Assembly (NCBI GenBank): GCA_963811805.1
Contig: CAWESU010000001.1
Coordinates: 3,286,001 to 3,350,000, forward strand
Direction: 5' to 3'
DNA: 64,000 nucleotides
DNA from: DAHUXN01 sp963811805
Lineage (GTDB): Bacteria; Acidobacteriota; Terriglobia; Acidiferrales; UBA7541
Shown here: positions 26,308 through 35,665 of the stretch, in pieces
Numbering within the stretch: the stretch's first letter is position 1
Layout of the letters: every line of letters begins with the position of its first letter
Notes under the pieces: generated by a model
Told to the model about the DNA's origin: nothing
The model's input: only the letters and a program-made list of their open reading frames with translations
Database searches by the model: none
Made by a program: the position numbers and the translations under genes

Positions 26308-28794
26308 ATGAAAACTGTTCGCACTTGCCTGGCCGCTCTGATTTTCGTGCTGGTTTCGGTGGCGTCTGTTTCTGCGGCGCCCAAACCGAAGAAGCTCACG
26401 CCGGTTGCTGTTCCAACGCCCGATTCCGTTTTTGGATTCGCGCCTGGCGCGGATTATCACCTCGCCGATTTCGAGCAGATGACTAAGTTTTACCAGGCGC
26501 TCGCGGCAGTCAGCCCTCGCGTGAAACTGCAGAATATTGGCCCCACCGGTTACGGCCGCCAGATGTTCCTCGCCATTGTTTCCAGCGAAGCCAACATTCG
26601 CGAGCTCGACCATTACAAGTCCATCGTCCAGCAGCTTGCCTCCGGAACGATCGATGAAGCTACGGCTCACAAACTCGCCGAGGAAGGGAAGGCCATCGTC
26701 TGGATTGACGGCGGCTTGCACGCCACCGAAGTTGCCGGTGCGCAACAGTCACCGCTGCTGGCATACCGCGTCGCCACCGAAGAAACTCCGGAAATGCAGC
26801 GCATCCGCGACAGCGTGATTTTGGTGCAGTGCCCGGTCATCAATCCGGACGGCCTCGACATCGTGGCGCACTGGTACGACAAAAACGTCAACACGCCGTA
26901 TGAGCTTGCGCCAGTCCCTCAGCTTTGGAATAAGTACGTGGGCCACGACAACAATCGCGACTGGTACATGTTCAACACCATCGAAAGCCGCGACGTGGCG
27001 AAAGAGCTCTATCAGGAATGGTTCCCGCAAATCGTCTACAACCAGCACCAGTCCGGCCCGTTCCCGTCGCGCATTTTCGTCCCGCCATTTGATGATCCGA
27101 TGAATCCGAACATTCCGGCGGAAGTCGTCCGCGGAGTAAACCTCGTCGGCGACGCAATGACTCGGCGATTCACGGCGGAGAATCAGCCCGGCGCCGTGTC
27201 GCGCCAGGAATTCGATATGTGGTGGAATGGCGGCATGCGCACCGCGCCCTACTACCACAACATGATCGGAATTCTCACCGAAACCGCGCTCTTCGAATAC
27301 GCCACGCCGGGCTATTATCCTCCGCAATCGCTTCCCAAGATGTTTTCCAACGGCGTTTCCGCCACCGAGCCCAGCATCTACTATCCCGATCCCTGGCGCG
27401 GCGGTTGGTGGCATTTGAAAGACGCCGTCGACTACATGATCACCGGCGACATGGCCGTGCTCGACATCGCCGCGCGCCGCAAAGACCAGTGGCTCTTTGA
27501 TTTTTGGCAGATGTGCCACGATGAAATCGCCGACGGCCAAAAGGGCGGCCCGTTCGCGTACATCGTGCCGCAGCAGCATGATCCCACCGCAACCGGTGAC
27601 ATGCTCTTCGCTTTGCAAATGGGCGGCGTGCAAATTCGCAAAGCGACGCAACCGTTCACCGCGAACGGCACCCAATATCCTGCCGGTACCATCGTCATGC
27701 CCGCGGCGCAGCCTTTTCGCCCATATTTGATTGACCTGATGGAGCCGCAGCATTATCCCGATTTGCGCCTTTATCCCGGCGGCCCGCCGAAGCGCCCCTA
27801 CGACATGACCGGCTGGACGCTTCCGCTACAAATGGGTGTGGATGTCGTCCGTGTCGATCAGCCCATGGACATTTCCACGGACGCTGCCACCATTGACGAG
27901 CCTGCGCATCATCTCGACCCGCCCGCTGGAATGCAGCTCGGCCGAATCGGCCTCTACGATTCTTGGGAAGCGAACATGGACGCCGGCTGGACGCGCTGGC
28001 TCCTCGACCGCTACCAGATTCCATACACCGATCTGCACGACGCCGATATTCGCGCCGGCGGCCTGCGCCAGAAATTCGATGTGATTATTCTGCCGCAGCA
28101 GAGTGACCAGGGAATGCTTCATGGCTGGCAAGTTGGCGCTCCTCCTCTGTTCGGCGGAGAAGGGACGAACGCCGGCGTGACCCAGCGCCCCGAATACACC
28201 GGCGGACTGGGTTTGCAGGGTGTGTCAGCGCTCGAAGATTTTGCGAAGAGCGGCGGCCAATTGGTCGCGCTCGACGAAGCTTCCGAGTTGCTTATCCAGC
28301 AGTTCGGTCTTCCGGTGCGCAACGTTTTGGCAAACGTCAGCTCGTCGCAGTTTTATGCGCCCGGCTCCTTGCTGCGCATTGACGTCGATCCTGATCTGCC
28401 CGAAACGCGCGGCATGCAGAACCAGTCCGTGGCCTTCTTTGTGGACTCACAAGCCTTTCAGGTGTGGGATCCGAAAGCGCCCGCCGGGCCGCCGCGATTT
28501 ACCGGCTCGAATGAACGCGAGAAGGATCCTTTCACCCAACTCGGCGACCACGACGGCATTCGCATCCTCGCCGTCTATCCCAAAACCAACCCGCTTCTGA
28601 GCGGATGGCTTTTGGGCGAGCAGCACATCGAGGGTAGAGTCGCCGCCGTGTCGTTGCCGTTCGGCCAGGGCCGCATCGTGCTGATCGGTTTTCGCTGTCA
28701 GTTCCGCGGGCAGCCCGAAAACACGTTTCCGCTGCTCTTCAATTCGCTGTTTGTCGGATCAAACGCAAGCGCGAACGCTTCGGCGAGCAAATAA
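26308..28794 (+). CDS. Exported M14-family zinc carboxypeptidase-like protein
   Basis: An 828-residue exported protein. ATG 26308 follows GAGGAGG and opens a signal peptide (MKTVRTCLAALIFVLVSVAS). The M14 domain covers roughly residues 50-400: GYGRQMFLAIVSSEANI, the zinc motif H138-A-T-E141 in GGLHATEVAGAQ, then NPDGLDIVAHWY, HDNNRDWYMFN, and NQHQSGPFPSRIFVPPF carrying the third ligand. The C-terminal half (beyond 450) is an additional module with a class I amidotransferase-like look (VIILPQQSDQGM, LIGFRCQFRGQPENTFPLLF). Probably peptide degradation in the periplasm; the extra domain is unexplained. Confidence 0.88.
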   Translation: MKTVRTCLAALIFVLVSVASVSAAPKPKKLTPVAVPTPDSVFGFAPGADYHLADFEQMTKFYQALAAVSPRVKLQNIGPTGYGRQMFLAIVSSEANIRELDHYKSIVQQLASGTIDEATAHKLAEEGKAIVWIDGGLHATEVAGAQQSPLLAYRVATEETPEMQRIRDSVILVQCPVINPDGLDIVAHWYDKNVNTPYELAPVPQLWNKYVGHDNNRDWYMFNTIESRDVAKELYQEWFPQIVYNQHQSGPFPSRIFVPPFDDPMNPNIPAEVVRGVNLVGDAMTRRFTAENQPGAVSRQEFDMWWNGGMRTAPYYHNMIGILTETALFEYATPGYYPPQSLPKMFSNGVSATEPSIYYPDPWRGGWWHLKDAVDYMITGDMAVLDIAARRKDQWLFDFWQMCHDEIADGQKGGPFAYIVPQQHDPTATGDMLFALQMGGVQIRKATQPFTANGTQYPAGTIVMPAAQPFRPYLIDLMEPQHYPDLRLYPGGPPKRPYDMTGWTLPLQMGVDVVRVDQPMDISTDAATIDEPAHHLDPPAGMQLGRIGLYDSWEANMDAGWTRWLLDRYQIPYTDLHDADIRAGGLRQKFDVIILPQQSDQGMLHGWQVGAPPLFGGEGTNAGVTQRPEYTGGLGLQGVSALEDFAKSGGQLVALDEASELLIQQFGLPVRNVLANVSSSQFYAPGSLLRIDVDPDLPETRGMQNQSVAFFVDSQAFQVWDPKAPAGPPRFTGSNEREKDPFTQLGDHDGIRILAVYPKTNPLLSGWLLGEQHIEGRVAAVSLPFGQGRIVLIGFRCQFRGQPENTFPLLFNSLFVGSNASANASASK

Positions 28795-28875
28795 GTTCAC
28801 CGCGCGCGAATAGTCTCCGAGGCGTGCTATGCTTCGCCGCGTCGTGATGTAATTCTGTCCCCATGGGGGTGAACG

Positions 28876-29928
28876 GTGCGCCTTGCACACCTCTGCTTAC
28901 TCGTTTCGCTGTTCACGCTCGTCGCCCAAGGCCAGCAATCAAGTTTCACTGTCGGGAGTGCAACCGCCGCGCCAGGGGAAACGGCTACGGGCTATATCGA
29001 CGTGCCCGCCGGCGTTGACGCCGGGTTGCAGATTCCCGTCGCTGTGGTCCTCGGCGCAAAGCCCGGCCCAGTGCTCGCGATTGTTGCAGGCTCTCACGGA
29101 ACCGAGTACGCATCCATCATCGCCGTCGAACGGCTGATTCAGCATCTCGACGCCAAAGAACTCTCCGGCACGGTAATCCTGGTGCCTCTCGTCAACGTAA
29201 ACTCCTTCGAAGAAAAAGTTCCGCACCTGAATCCCGTCGATGGCAAAAACATGAATCGCATGTACCCAGGCAAGCGCGACGGGACGCAAACCGAGCGCGC
29301 CTCCTGGCTTATGACCAAGGATGTCGTCGAGCACTGCGATTACCTCATCGACCTCCACGGCGGCGACCTTGACGAAAATCTCCAGCCATACACCTATTGG
29401 CCGGAGACAGGTAACGAAAACTTGGACCACGTGACCCGCGCAATGATCCTGGCCTTCGGAATCGATCACATCATCATCCAAGATAGCCGCTCGCTCGATC
29501 CGAACAATTCGCGTTATCTCGACGCCGACGCTCTGAGCCGCGGCAAGCCCGCCATCATCGCCGAGGCGGGCTACGCGGGCACTGTGGAGCCTCAGGATGT
29601 GGACGCCATCGCCCACGGCGCGGTCAACGTGATGCGTTATTTGAAAATGCTGCCGGGCGACGCTCCGCCGGTTGAAAACCCCGTCTGGTTCTCCAAAGTC
29701 GTGACGGCTACGAGCGATCAAACCGGAATCTTCTATCCGCTTGTCGAGAAGCGGACCTACGTCCAAGCAGGAATGAGGCTCGGATATGTCACCGATTTCT
29801 TCGGAAAGACCATTGAAGACGTTCGCGCGCCTGTGTCAGGCGTGGTGCTTTATATCTGTGCTGTGCCATCCATGAAAAAGGGCAACACCATGGTCGACAT
29901 CGGCGTGATTGCATCGCAAGCGCCTTGA
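28876..29928 (+). CDS. Succinylglutamate desuccinylase / aspartoacylase family protein, exported
   Basis: A 350-residue M14-related zinc hydrolase starting at GTG 28876 with a short signal peptide (LAHLCLLVSLFTLVAQG). The metal motif is H74-x-x-E77 in AGSHGTEYAS, followed by LVPLVNVNSF, NRMYPGKRDGTQTERAS, and the third ligand in DYLIDLHGGDLDE. The C-terminal part (PLVEKRTYVQAGMRLGYVTD, VRAPVSGVVLYI) is the lipoyl-like beta domain often found in the AstE/AspA group. It would remove an acyl group from an N-acyl amino acid or peptide; substrate unknown. It lies 81 bases after another M14-type gene, so the two may work in one peptide-recycling route. Confidence 0.88.
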   Translation: MRLAHLCLLVSLFTLVAQGQQSSFTVGSATAAPGETATGYIDVPAGVDAGLQIPVAVVLGAKPGPVLAIVAGSHGTEYASIIAVERLIQHLDAKELSGTVILVPLVNVNSFEEKVPHLNPVDGKNMNRMYPGKRDGTQTERASWLMTKDVVEHCDYLIDLHGGDLDENLQPYTYWPETGNENLDHVTRAMILAFGIDHIIIQDSRSLDPNNSRYLDADALSRGKPAIIAEAGYAGTVEPQDVDAIAHGAVNVMRYLKMLPGDAPPVENPVWFSKVVTATSDQTGIFYPLVEKRTYVQAGMRLGYVTDFFGKTIEDVRAPVSGVVLYICAVPSMKKGNTMVDIGVIASQAP

Positions 29929-30034
29929 ATACTCGTCGTTACTGTTCCTTTGACCCTCACAGACTCCGAATGCTATAAACGAGAGCATCATGCTCGGACT
30001 GTGCAATCACGAAATGAGGAAGAGGGCGCTCTCG

Positions 30035-30658
30035 ATGGAAAAAATGACAAGGAACATCGTAAGTAAATTCGCGAGGCATTGCCTCACGGTCGCCGTGTTC
30101 GCCGCTGTGCTGTCCGTGCCCGCATTCGCTGCCGCGGGCACCTACCAGATCGACCCCAATCATTCCACCGCTCAGTTTGTTGTCCGCCACTTGGGCATCT
30201 CGAACGTACAGGGTGATTTCACCAAGGTCTCCGGCACAGTTGTTCTCGATGACGAAGACATTTCCAAATCGACCGTGAACGCCGCCATCGACGTCAGCTC
30301 GGTTGATACGCGCGTCCAGAGCCGCGACAACGATTTGAAGAGCCCCAACTTCTTCGACGTCGCCAAATATCCCACCATGACCTTCACGTCCACCAAAATC
30401 TGGAGCACCGGAAACGGTACCGCGAAGATGACCGGCAATCTGACCATCCACGACATCACCAAGGAAGTGACCTTTGACGTTACCGGCCCAACCGCTCCCA
30501 TCAATGCCATGGGCGGGATGCGCCGCGGCGTCGAAGCTACGATGAAGATCAGCCGCAAGGATTTTGGCATCACTGCAGACGCCGGGTTTGTCGGCGACGA
30601 AATTTCCATTACGATTGACGCGGAACTTCTCCAGCGAACCGCTGGCCAGCCGCATTAG
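30035..30658 (+). CDS. YceI-family periplasmic protein
   Basis: About 207 residues. After a signal peptide (LTVAVFAAVLSVPAFAAAG) comes the YceI fold: TYQIDPNHSTAQFVVRHLGI, QGDFTKVSGTVVLDDED, AAIDVSSVDTRVQSRDNDLK, SPNFFDVAKYPTMTFTSTKI, GNLTIHDITKEVTFDV and ISRKDFGITADAGFVGDEIS. YceI proteins are lipocalin-like barrels that bind polyisoprenoids or amphiphiles. The start is uncertain: ATG at 30035 is chosen because AGGAAGAG lies before it, but 30014 and 30044 are also in frame. Confidence 0.9.
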   Translation: MEKMTRNIVSKFARHCLTVAVFAAVLSVPAFAAAGTYQIDPNHSTAQFVVRHLGISNVQGDFTKVSGTVVLDDEDISKSTVNAAIDVSSVDTRVQSRDNDLKSPNFFDVAKYPTMTFTSTKIWSTGNGTAKMTGNLTIHDITKEVTFDVTGPTAPINAMGGMRRGVEATMKISRKDFGITADAGFVGDEISITIDAELLQRTAGQPH

Positions 30659-30763
30659 TGCGGGAAGTCCTCCTGCGGTGAGACACTCGCTGCGGCCTCG
30701 CTTTTACAGGCGTGGATTTGCCTCAACGTGTTATAAAATCAGAAGAGTAGTTTTTCCTTCGGT

Positions 30764-30839
<76 letters not shown>

Positions 30840-30850
30840 GTTTTCCTTTT

Positions 30851-31111
30851 ATGCCATTCTTTGTCTATGTTCTCGAAAGCGAGACCAGCGGTCGGTATTA
30901 TGTCGGCCAGACGAAGTCCGTCGAAGAGCGGCTTGCCTATCACAATGCGAATTACTCGCTTGCGCTTCGCAATCGTGGTCCGTGGCGATTAGTCTATTTC
31001 GAGGAATATCCTACGCGGAGCGAGGCGGTGCGCCGGGAACGGTACATCAAAAGCCAAAAGGATCGGCGCTTCATAACTCATCTCGTGGGGGCGCGAAGCG
31101 CGTCCCGGTGA
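30851..31111 (+). CDS. Small GIY-YIG nuclease directly downstream of tRNA-Ala
   Basis: An 86-residue single-domain GIY-YIG endonuclease: VYV (5-7) and YVG (17-19) are the two signature strands, R27 in VEERLAYHN is the catalytic arginine position, and E58 in TRSEAVRRERYIKSQ the metal-binding glutamate. Length fits the UPF0213/YhbQ-like small group. The ATG is only 11 bases after the CCA end of tRNA-Ala, and the stop lies 8 bases before a perfect copy of the tRNA 3' end. There is no usual ribosome binding site, so it may be translated from the processed tRNA trailer. It is most likely a mobile or homing-type nuclease using the tRNA gene as its site; activity is inferred. Confidence 0.88.
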   Translation: MPFFVYVLESETSGRYYVGQTKSVEERLAYHNANYSLALRNRGPWRLVYFEEYPTRSEAVRRERYIKSQKDRRFITHLVGARSASR

Positions 31112-31117
31112 AACCGG

Positions 31118-31152
<35 letters not shown>

Positions 31153-31314
31153 TTCTTCGCTTCGAATGTCATTTTTCGTCTAGATCCTGCAAAGTGACCA
31201 CCCGCTTTTACCCTCAGCCAACGTCATCACACCATGGCGCATCCCACTCGGAGGGGCTCTGGTCGATGGTACTGAAGACCCAGTGCCCGTCGACGCGGAA
31301 CTTTGGTATTCTTG

Positions 31315-31343
31315 GGAACAGGAACACCCGGTGCGGTGTCTAA
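31315..31343 (+). promoter_or_regulatory. ECF-type promoter before the sigma factor gene
   Basis: GGAACA (31315-31320), 17-base spacer, GTCTAA (31338-31343): the classic -35/-10 pattern for extracytoplasmic-function sigma factors. It lies 93 bases before the ECF sigma gene at 31437 and suggests autoregulation. A second GGAACA overlaps at 31321, and GGAACTTT occurs just upstream, but neither has a correctly placed -10. Confidence 0.65.
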
Positions 31344-31436
31344 CAGAGTAGACGCTTGCATTCGGTCGCTGTGGGAGTCGGCCGGAACCTCAGGCCGGAA
31401 AAGGCCAAATGTGGGCCTGGATAGGCGGCAAGCAAG

Positions 31437-32159
31437 ATGTCTGATTTAGCTCAGACTCTATCCTGGATTCAGGACGAAACAAGGCTCGTCAGTGAGCTGC
31501 AGTCGGGCTCCGACACGGCCTTCGACTGGCTCGTCACGTATTACCACGCCTCTGTCTATAACGTCATCTACGGGATCCTTTCCGACCGCTCCGACGCGGC
31601 CGATGTCACCCAAGAGGTATTCTTGAAGGCATTTCGCGGAATCAACGGGTTTCGCCACGGGAGTTCGCTGAAAACGTGGCTCTACCGCATTGCCGTCCGC
31701 GAGTCGTTGAACCATCGCCGCTGGTGGCATCGTCACTGCCGCAACGAAGTATCGATGGACGCCTCATTGCGCGAAGATCAGTCCATAGCGCAAATCGAAG
31801 ATCTCAGCGCGACGCCTTTCGAACGCCTTGCGGCGCGAGAAACCCAGAGTGCGGTTCACAACGCCTTGGCGGAGCTACCCGACGTTTACCGCAGCGCCGT
31901 GATTCTTCGTGACCTTGAGGGATTGTCTTACGAAGAAGTGGCCGAAGTGCTCGAAACCTCGGTCGCCACGGTGAAGACTCGGATTCTGCGCGGCCGTCGT
32001 GCTTTGCGGAAGCTTCTCGACCCTCTTTTGCGCATGCCCAGCCAATCAGCGCCCGCGCGCCTACTCCTGGCCCCATCCGCCACGGATCATCAGATTTCGG
32101 CCAGCCTGGGTTCGTACAGCGCGATGTTGTTGAACGGGGAACGCGGAGGTTGGCGATGA
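31437..32159 (+). CDS. ECF-family RNA polymerase sigma factor (RpoE-like)
   Basis: A 240-residue sigma-70 group IV protein. Region 2: FDWLVTYYHASVYNVIYGIL, SDAADVTQEVFLKAFRGING and the promoter-melting segment SSLKTWLYRIAVRESLNHRR. Region 4: ALAELPDVYRSAVILRDLEG, LSYEEVAEVLETSVATVKTR and ILRGRRALRKLL. The C-terminal tail of about 40 residues beyond region 4 is longer than usual. Its stop overlaps the start of the zinc-finger anti-sigma gene (ATGA), the standard arrangement of a sigma/anti-sigma pair responding to envelope stress. The upstream promoter matches the sequence such a sigma recognises. Confidence 0.93.
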   Translation: MSDLAQTLSWIQDETRLVSELQSGSDTAFDWLVTYYHASVYNVIYGILSDRSDAADVTQEVFLKAFRGINGFRHGSSLKTWLYRIAVRESLNHRRWWHRHCRNEVSMDASLREDQSIAQIEDLSATPFERLAARETQSAVHNALAELPDVYRSAVILRDLEGLSYEEVAEVLETSVATVKTRILRGRRALRKLLDPLLRMPSQSAPARLLLAPSATDHQISASLGSYSAMLLNGERGGWR

Positions 32160-32848
32160 CTTGCCGTGAGGTTGGACGCCATCTGGCGGGCTATTTGGAC
32201 GGGGCGATGTCCGCTCAGCGTCACGCAGTCGTGCACGCTCACCTCACCGGCTGCCCTGCCTGCCGCTCTGACTTGGACGCGTACCGCCGTTTGGCCCGAA
32301 CCCTGGCCGATGCCATTCCCGTCGCGCCGCCTTCTGATTTGGCCACGCGCATTCGTGTTCAGGCCTCACGTGTGCAATCGCAGCGGGCCTCCCATCGCCT
32401 GTGGGTGCGCATTTCCGTTTTCTTCGACAACATTCTGCGGCCTCTGGCCGTGCCGGCCACGGGCGGATTGCTCACCGCAGCCTTTGCCTTTGTGTTCCTC
32501 GTGCAGGGCTTGGTTGTCGGCATCCCTACCGGGAACATACCGAATGATGTTCCGACGGACTTGGTCCAGCCCGCACGCCTGGAAAGCCTCGCCCCATTCC
32601 CGCTTCCTGGAATCATCAGCAGTGGCAGTTCGTCGAGTTCCGGGATATTGACGGTGGAAGCTACTCTCAACGCAGAGGGGCAGGTCGCCGGCTACACGAT
32701 TCTTGCGGGCCCGACCGATGCGGCCATCCGCCACGCAATTGATCAGGTTTTGATCTTCTCCCGTTTCCAGCCGGAGATGATGTTTGGCCGGCCCACGTCA
32801 GGTGGCCGCGTCGTGTTGAGTTTCGGCGAAATCCGCGCTCGTGGCTGA
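32156..32848 (+). CDS. Putative anti-sigma factor with zinc-finger (zf-HC2) domain
   Basis: A 230-residue membrane protein. N-terminal zf-HC2 domain: C3 in MTCREVGRHLAGYLDG, then H-x3-C-x2-C in HAHLTGCPAC, the anti-sigma zinc motif. One transmembrane segment follows (LAVPATGGLLTAAFAFVFLV, about residues 97-118), and a periplasmic C-terminal domain with VEATLNAEGQVAGYTI and a serine-rich loop before it; this part resembles TonB C-terminal-like modules. It should hold the ECF sigma factor at the membrane and release it on an envelope signal. ATG 32156 overlaps the sigma stop by four bases. Confidence 0.87.
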   Translation: MTCREVGRHLAGYLDGAMSAQRHAVVHAHLTGCPACRSDLDAYRRLARTLADAIPVAPPSDLATRIRVQASRVQSQRASHRLWVRISVFFDNILRPLAVPATGGLLTAAFAFVFLVQGLVVGIPTGNIPNDVPTDLVQPARLESLAPFPLPGIISSGSSSSSGILTVEATLNAEGQVAGYTILAGPTDAAIRHAIDQVLIFSRFQPEMMFGRPTSGGRVVLSFGEIRARG

Positions 32849-33159
32849 CCGCCCGTTCTCTACTGTTCAAACTCGACGAATGAGTTTTGCTTGGACCCCA
32901 GCCGCGCGCAGCCGCTCTCGTAGTATCTTCCGTATGTGGATACAACTCTATCGCCCACGGAGAAATCGAAGCAGGTTGTGAACTGGCTTGTCGGGGGGCC
33001 GGACGGCGGACGGCAGAAGGCCGCGGGCGTTGTTTCGGCTTTCTTGACTCGCCCCGCGACGCTCGATAAAGTGGTATTTCACGTCTAAGCCCTCAGAGCG
33101 ATCAACTTCGCTCCGCGCAACGGGGTTCTAAACTCCGCGGGGAGCCGGGCGAACAGAGC
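32849..33159 (+). promoter_or_regulatory. Intergenic region with a sigma-70-like promoter
   Basis: No gene seen in this 310-base gap. TTGACT (33044-33049) and TAAAGT (33067-33072) are separated by 17 bases and could drive the TPR gene that follows, giving a leader of about 90-100 bases. The rest is GC-rich without repeats. Confidence 0.4.
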
Positions 33160-34746
33160 GTGCGAACACAACGAATGACTATTCGCAAACTTGCTCCCAG
33201 TCCTTTCTGGCTGATTTCACTGGCTCTCTACGTCTGCGTCGCGATCGGCATCGCCACACTGCGGCCGGCAGCTGCGCAGCAAAATGGCCAATCCGTCAGT
33301 GTCCAGACCAACCAGCAGGTTTTTGCCACGATGTGTGCGCTTGATGCCGCTGGCTTCGACGCGAATTCGACAACTCTCGATATGTACCCCGCATATTCCG
33401 CCCTTCGCCAGCGCCTCCTGCAATTGAACGGCCCGGCCACTCAAGCGATGCGCGAGTTCTATCAGAAGCACGAATTTGTCAGTTCCGACGAGACTCTTTC
33501 GCCGTTTCTCTCCTTCGCTCTGATCGTCGGGCCGCCTCCGAGTTTTCCCTTTGTCGTGGCGCGTAGCGACGTTCCTCCGGCGGTCACTTCTATCGACGGT
33601 TTTGACGGTATCATCCAGAATTTCTATACGGAGGCCCACCTAGACCACGAATGGGCCGTTGCGCGGCCCGAAGCCGACGCGGAAGTTGCTCGTCTAACCG
33701 ATCCTCTGCGCCAGGTCGTATTCCAGACCAGCGGTTATCTGCGGGAACTGATGACGCCGATCAGCACCCGCACCTTCACCGTCTACGTCGACCCACTGGT
33801 TGGGAATCGCGTAAACTTTCGCAACATCGGCAACCAATACGCCATGATTGTTGGGCCCGGCCCGGTGCTGCCCATGGATAGCATCCGTCACGGTTTTCTC
33901 CATTTTCTTCTCGATCCTTTAACGCTCAAATACCAGCAGGTCATCTCCACGCGCCGTGCCCTCCTGGAGGTCGCCAATCGTGCCCCGCAGCTTCCTCTGG
34001 CTTATCACGACGATCTGGTCGGGTTTTTCGATGAATGCCTCGTGCGCGCCGCGGAGCTCCGGCTTGAAAAATTGCCGTCGGATCGAGTGGAGACCGCCCT
34101 GCGCGAGAATGATCGCACGGGCTTCATTCTCGTCCGGCCGTTGTATCAGCAGATGATTATTTTCGAAAAATCCGAGCCTGCGATGTCGTTTTATTTTCCC
34201 AGCCTCGTGCAGGGCATCAACGTCGCCGCCGAAGAGCAGCGCTTGCAGAATTTTCAATTTGCGAGCGCTTCCGAGAAAATTACTCCGGGCGGCGTGGCCG
34301 GCGAAGCGGACGCAAGCGCTGCGGATTTAGCCCTGCAGCAAGCGCTGCTTCGCGGAGATCGCCAGATTGCCACGCAAGACGGCAAAGGCGCAGCGGCAAC
34401 CTTCCAGGTGATTCTCAATCAACATCCAAATCTTCCTCGTGCCCTCTACGGTTTGGCAATCGCCTCCGTGCTTGAGGGCCAGGGGCAAGAGGCGGAGGAT
34501 TTATTTCAACGCATCGTACATGCGCCCGCCAACTCGGCAAGCGGTTCAGCGGCTATGGACCCGGACGTTCTGGCCTGGGCGCATGTATATTTGGGGCGGA
34601 TCAGTGACCTGCGCGGCAATCGCCAGCAAGCTCAAGAGGAATATCGCGCCGCATTAGCTGTAAGCGGCGCTCCCGAGCAGGCCCGAGTCGCTGCCCAGCA
34701 GGGGCTCAACGCCCCCTACGGCCCGCCGAAAGGCGCTCAACCGTGA
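33160..34746 (+). CDS. Exported protein with C-terminal TPR repeats (528 aa)
   Basis: Signal peptide or anchor (FWLISLALYVCVAIGIATLR) after a basic N-terminus; GTG 33160 or ATG 33175 can start it. Residues 60-370 form an unrecognised domain (PAYSALRQRLLQLNGPATQ, HGFLHFLLDPLTLKYQQVI), which has the look of a gluzincin-like fold: HGFLHF resembles H-x-x-x-H but there is no clear HExxH. The C-terminal 140 residues are tetratricopeptide repeats (AATFQVILNQHPNLPRALYG, EAEDLFQRIV, AHVYLGRISDLRGNRQQAQE). The next TPR gene overlaps its stop by 4 bases or follows 17 bases later depending on the start. Function unknown; probably envelope assembly or protein-protein contacts. Confidence 0.75.
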   Translation: MRTQRMTIRKLAPSPFWLISLALYVCVAIGIATLRPAAAQQNGQSVSVQTNQQVFATMCALDAAGFDANSTTLDMYPAYSALRQRLLQLNGPATQAMREFYQKHEFVSSDETLSPFLSFALIVGPPPSFPFVVARSDVPPAVTSIDGFDGIIQNFYTEAHLDHEWAVARPEADAEVARLTDPLRQVVFQTSGYLRELMTPISTRTFTVYVDPLVGNRVNFRNIGNQYAMIVGPGPVLPMDSIRHGFLHFLLDPLTLKYQQVISTRRALLEVANRAPQLPLAYHDDLVGFFDECLVRAAELRLEKLPSDRVETALRENDRTGFILVRPLYQQMIIFEKSEPAMSFYFPSLVQGINVAAEEQRLQNFQFASASEKITPGGVAGEADASAADLALQQALLRGDRQIATQDGKGAAATFQVILNQHPNLPRALYGLAIASVLEGQGQEAEDLFQRIVHAPANSASGSAAMDPDVLAWAHVYLGRISDLRGNRQQAQEEYRAALAVSGAPEQARVAAQQGLNAPYGPPKGAQP

Positions 34747-34763
34747 AACAAAAGGAGATCGTC

Positions 34764-35654
34764 ATGAATCACCGAAGAGCTTTCCAAATTTTAATTTTTT
34801 GCGCGATTGCATCTCTGATCACCGTGCCGCCTTTGCGCGCGCAGGACCAGCAAAGCCAGCAACAAAGTCAGCAGCAATCTCAACAAACGAATCCACCGCA
34901 GCAGACGCAAAAGCCCTCGCTGCAGAATCCGCAGCAAAACGCTGCTCCCGCTCCGCCGCCGGCGGACCCCAAGGAAGAGGCCGCTTTCAAGGCCTTCTAC
35001 GACATGAAGCCATCCACGTTGGCAGATCTGGATGCGCAAATTCAGGCTGGCGAGGGATTCATCAAGGATTATCCGCAGAGCCGCTATCGCGAGGCTGTCT
35101 ATACTGCTTTGGCCGCCGCCTATTTCCACCACGGCGAAGTCGACAAAACGTGCGACGCCGCAGACAGTGCTCTGGCCATCAATCCCGATGATTTGACGAT
35201 TTTGACTCACATCGGCTGGATGATCCCGCACGGTAATCCCAATGCGCCCAACTTCGACCAAGATCTCGCCAAGGCCGAGCAGTATGAAAAACACGCGCTT
35301 CAGGTCTTAAACTCGCTGCCCAAACCCGCGAATTTGACCGATCAGCAGTTCGCCGACAGCAAGACTGCGGCCCTGGCGGAATCACACAGCGGGCTCGGTC
35401 TCGTCTACTTTCGACAAAAAAAATATGACGTTTCTTCTGCGGAGCTTCAACAGGCCACGACTATGGAAACCACTCCGGACCCCTCCGACTTTTTCGTGCT
35501 TGGAGTGGATGATGAATATCTGCAGAAGTATCCCGATTCTGTGAAAGCTTTCGATAGTTGTTCCCAGATAGCCTCTTCGCTTCAGGATCGGTGCAAACAG
35601 CTATCCACGGAAGCCAAGGCCAAAGAAGGAGCCGCGCCGCCGCAGAAGCCCTAA
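34764..35654 (+). CDS. Exported TPR protein with glutamine-rich linker (296 aa)
   Basis: ATG 34764 follows AAGGAG and opens a signal peptide (FQILIFCAIASLITVPPLRA). Next comes a low-complexity Gln/Ser/Pro/Asn linker (about residues 27-70) and then TPR-like helices: AGEGFIKDYPQSRYREAVYT, AYFHHGEVDKTCDAADSALA, LAESHSGLGLVYFRQKKYDV, SAELQQATTMETTPDPSDFF. It sits directly behind another TPR gene and 11 bases before rnc, suggesting one transcript. No enzymatic motif is present. A structural or scaffolding role in the periplasm is the most that can be inferred. Confidence 0.8.
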   Translation: MNHRRAFQILIFCAIASLITVPPLRAQDQQSQQQSQQQSQQTNPPQQTQKPSLQNPQQNAAPAPPPADPKEEAAFKAFYDMKPSTLADLDAQIQAGEGFIKDYPQSRYREAVYTALAAAYFHHGEVDKTCDAADSALAINPDDLTILTHIGWMIPHGNPNAPNFDQDLAKAEQYEKHALQVLNSLPKPANLTDQQFADSKTAALAESHSGLGLVYFRQKKYDVSSAELQQATTMETTPDPSDFFVLGVDDEYLQKYPDSVKAFDSCSQIASSLQDRCKQLSTEAKAKEGAAPPQKP

Positions 35655-35665
35655 CGCGCCGCCGT

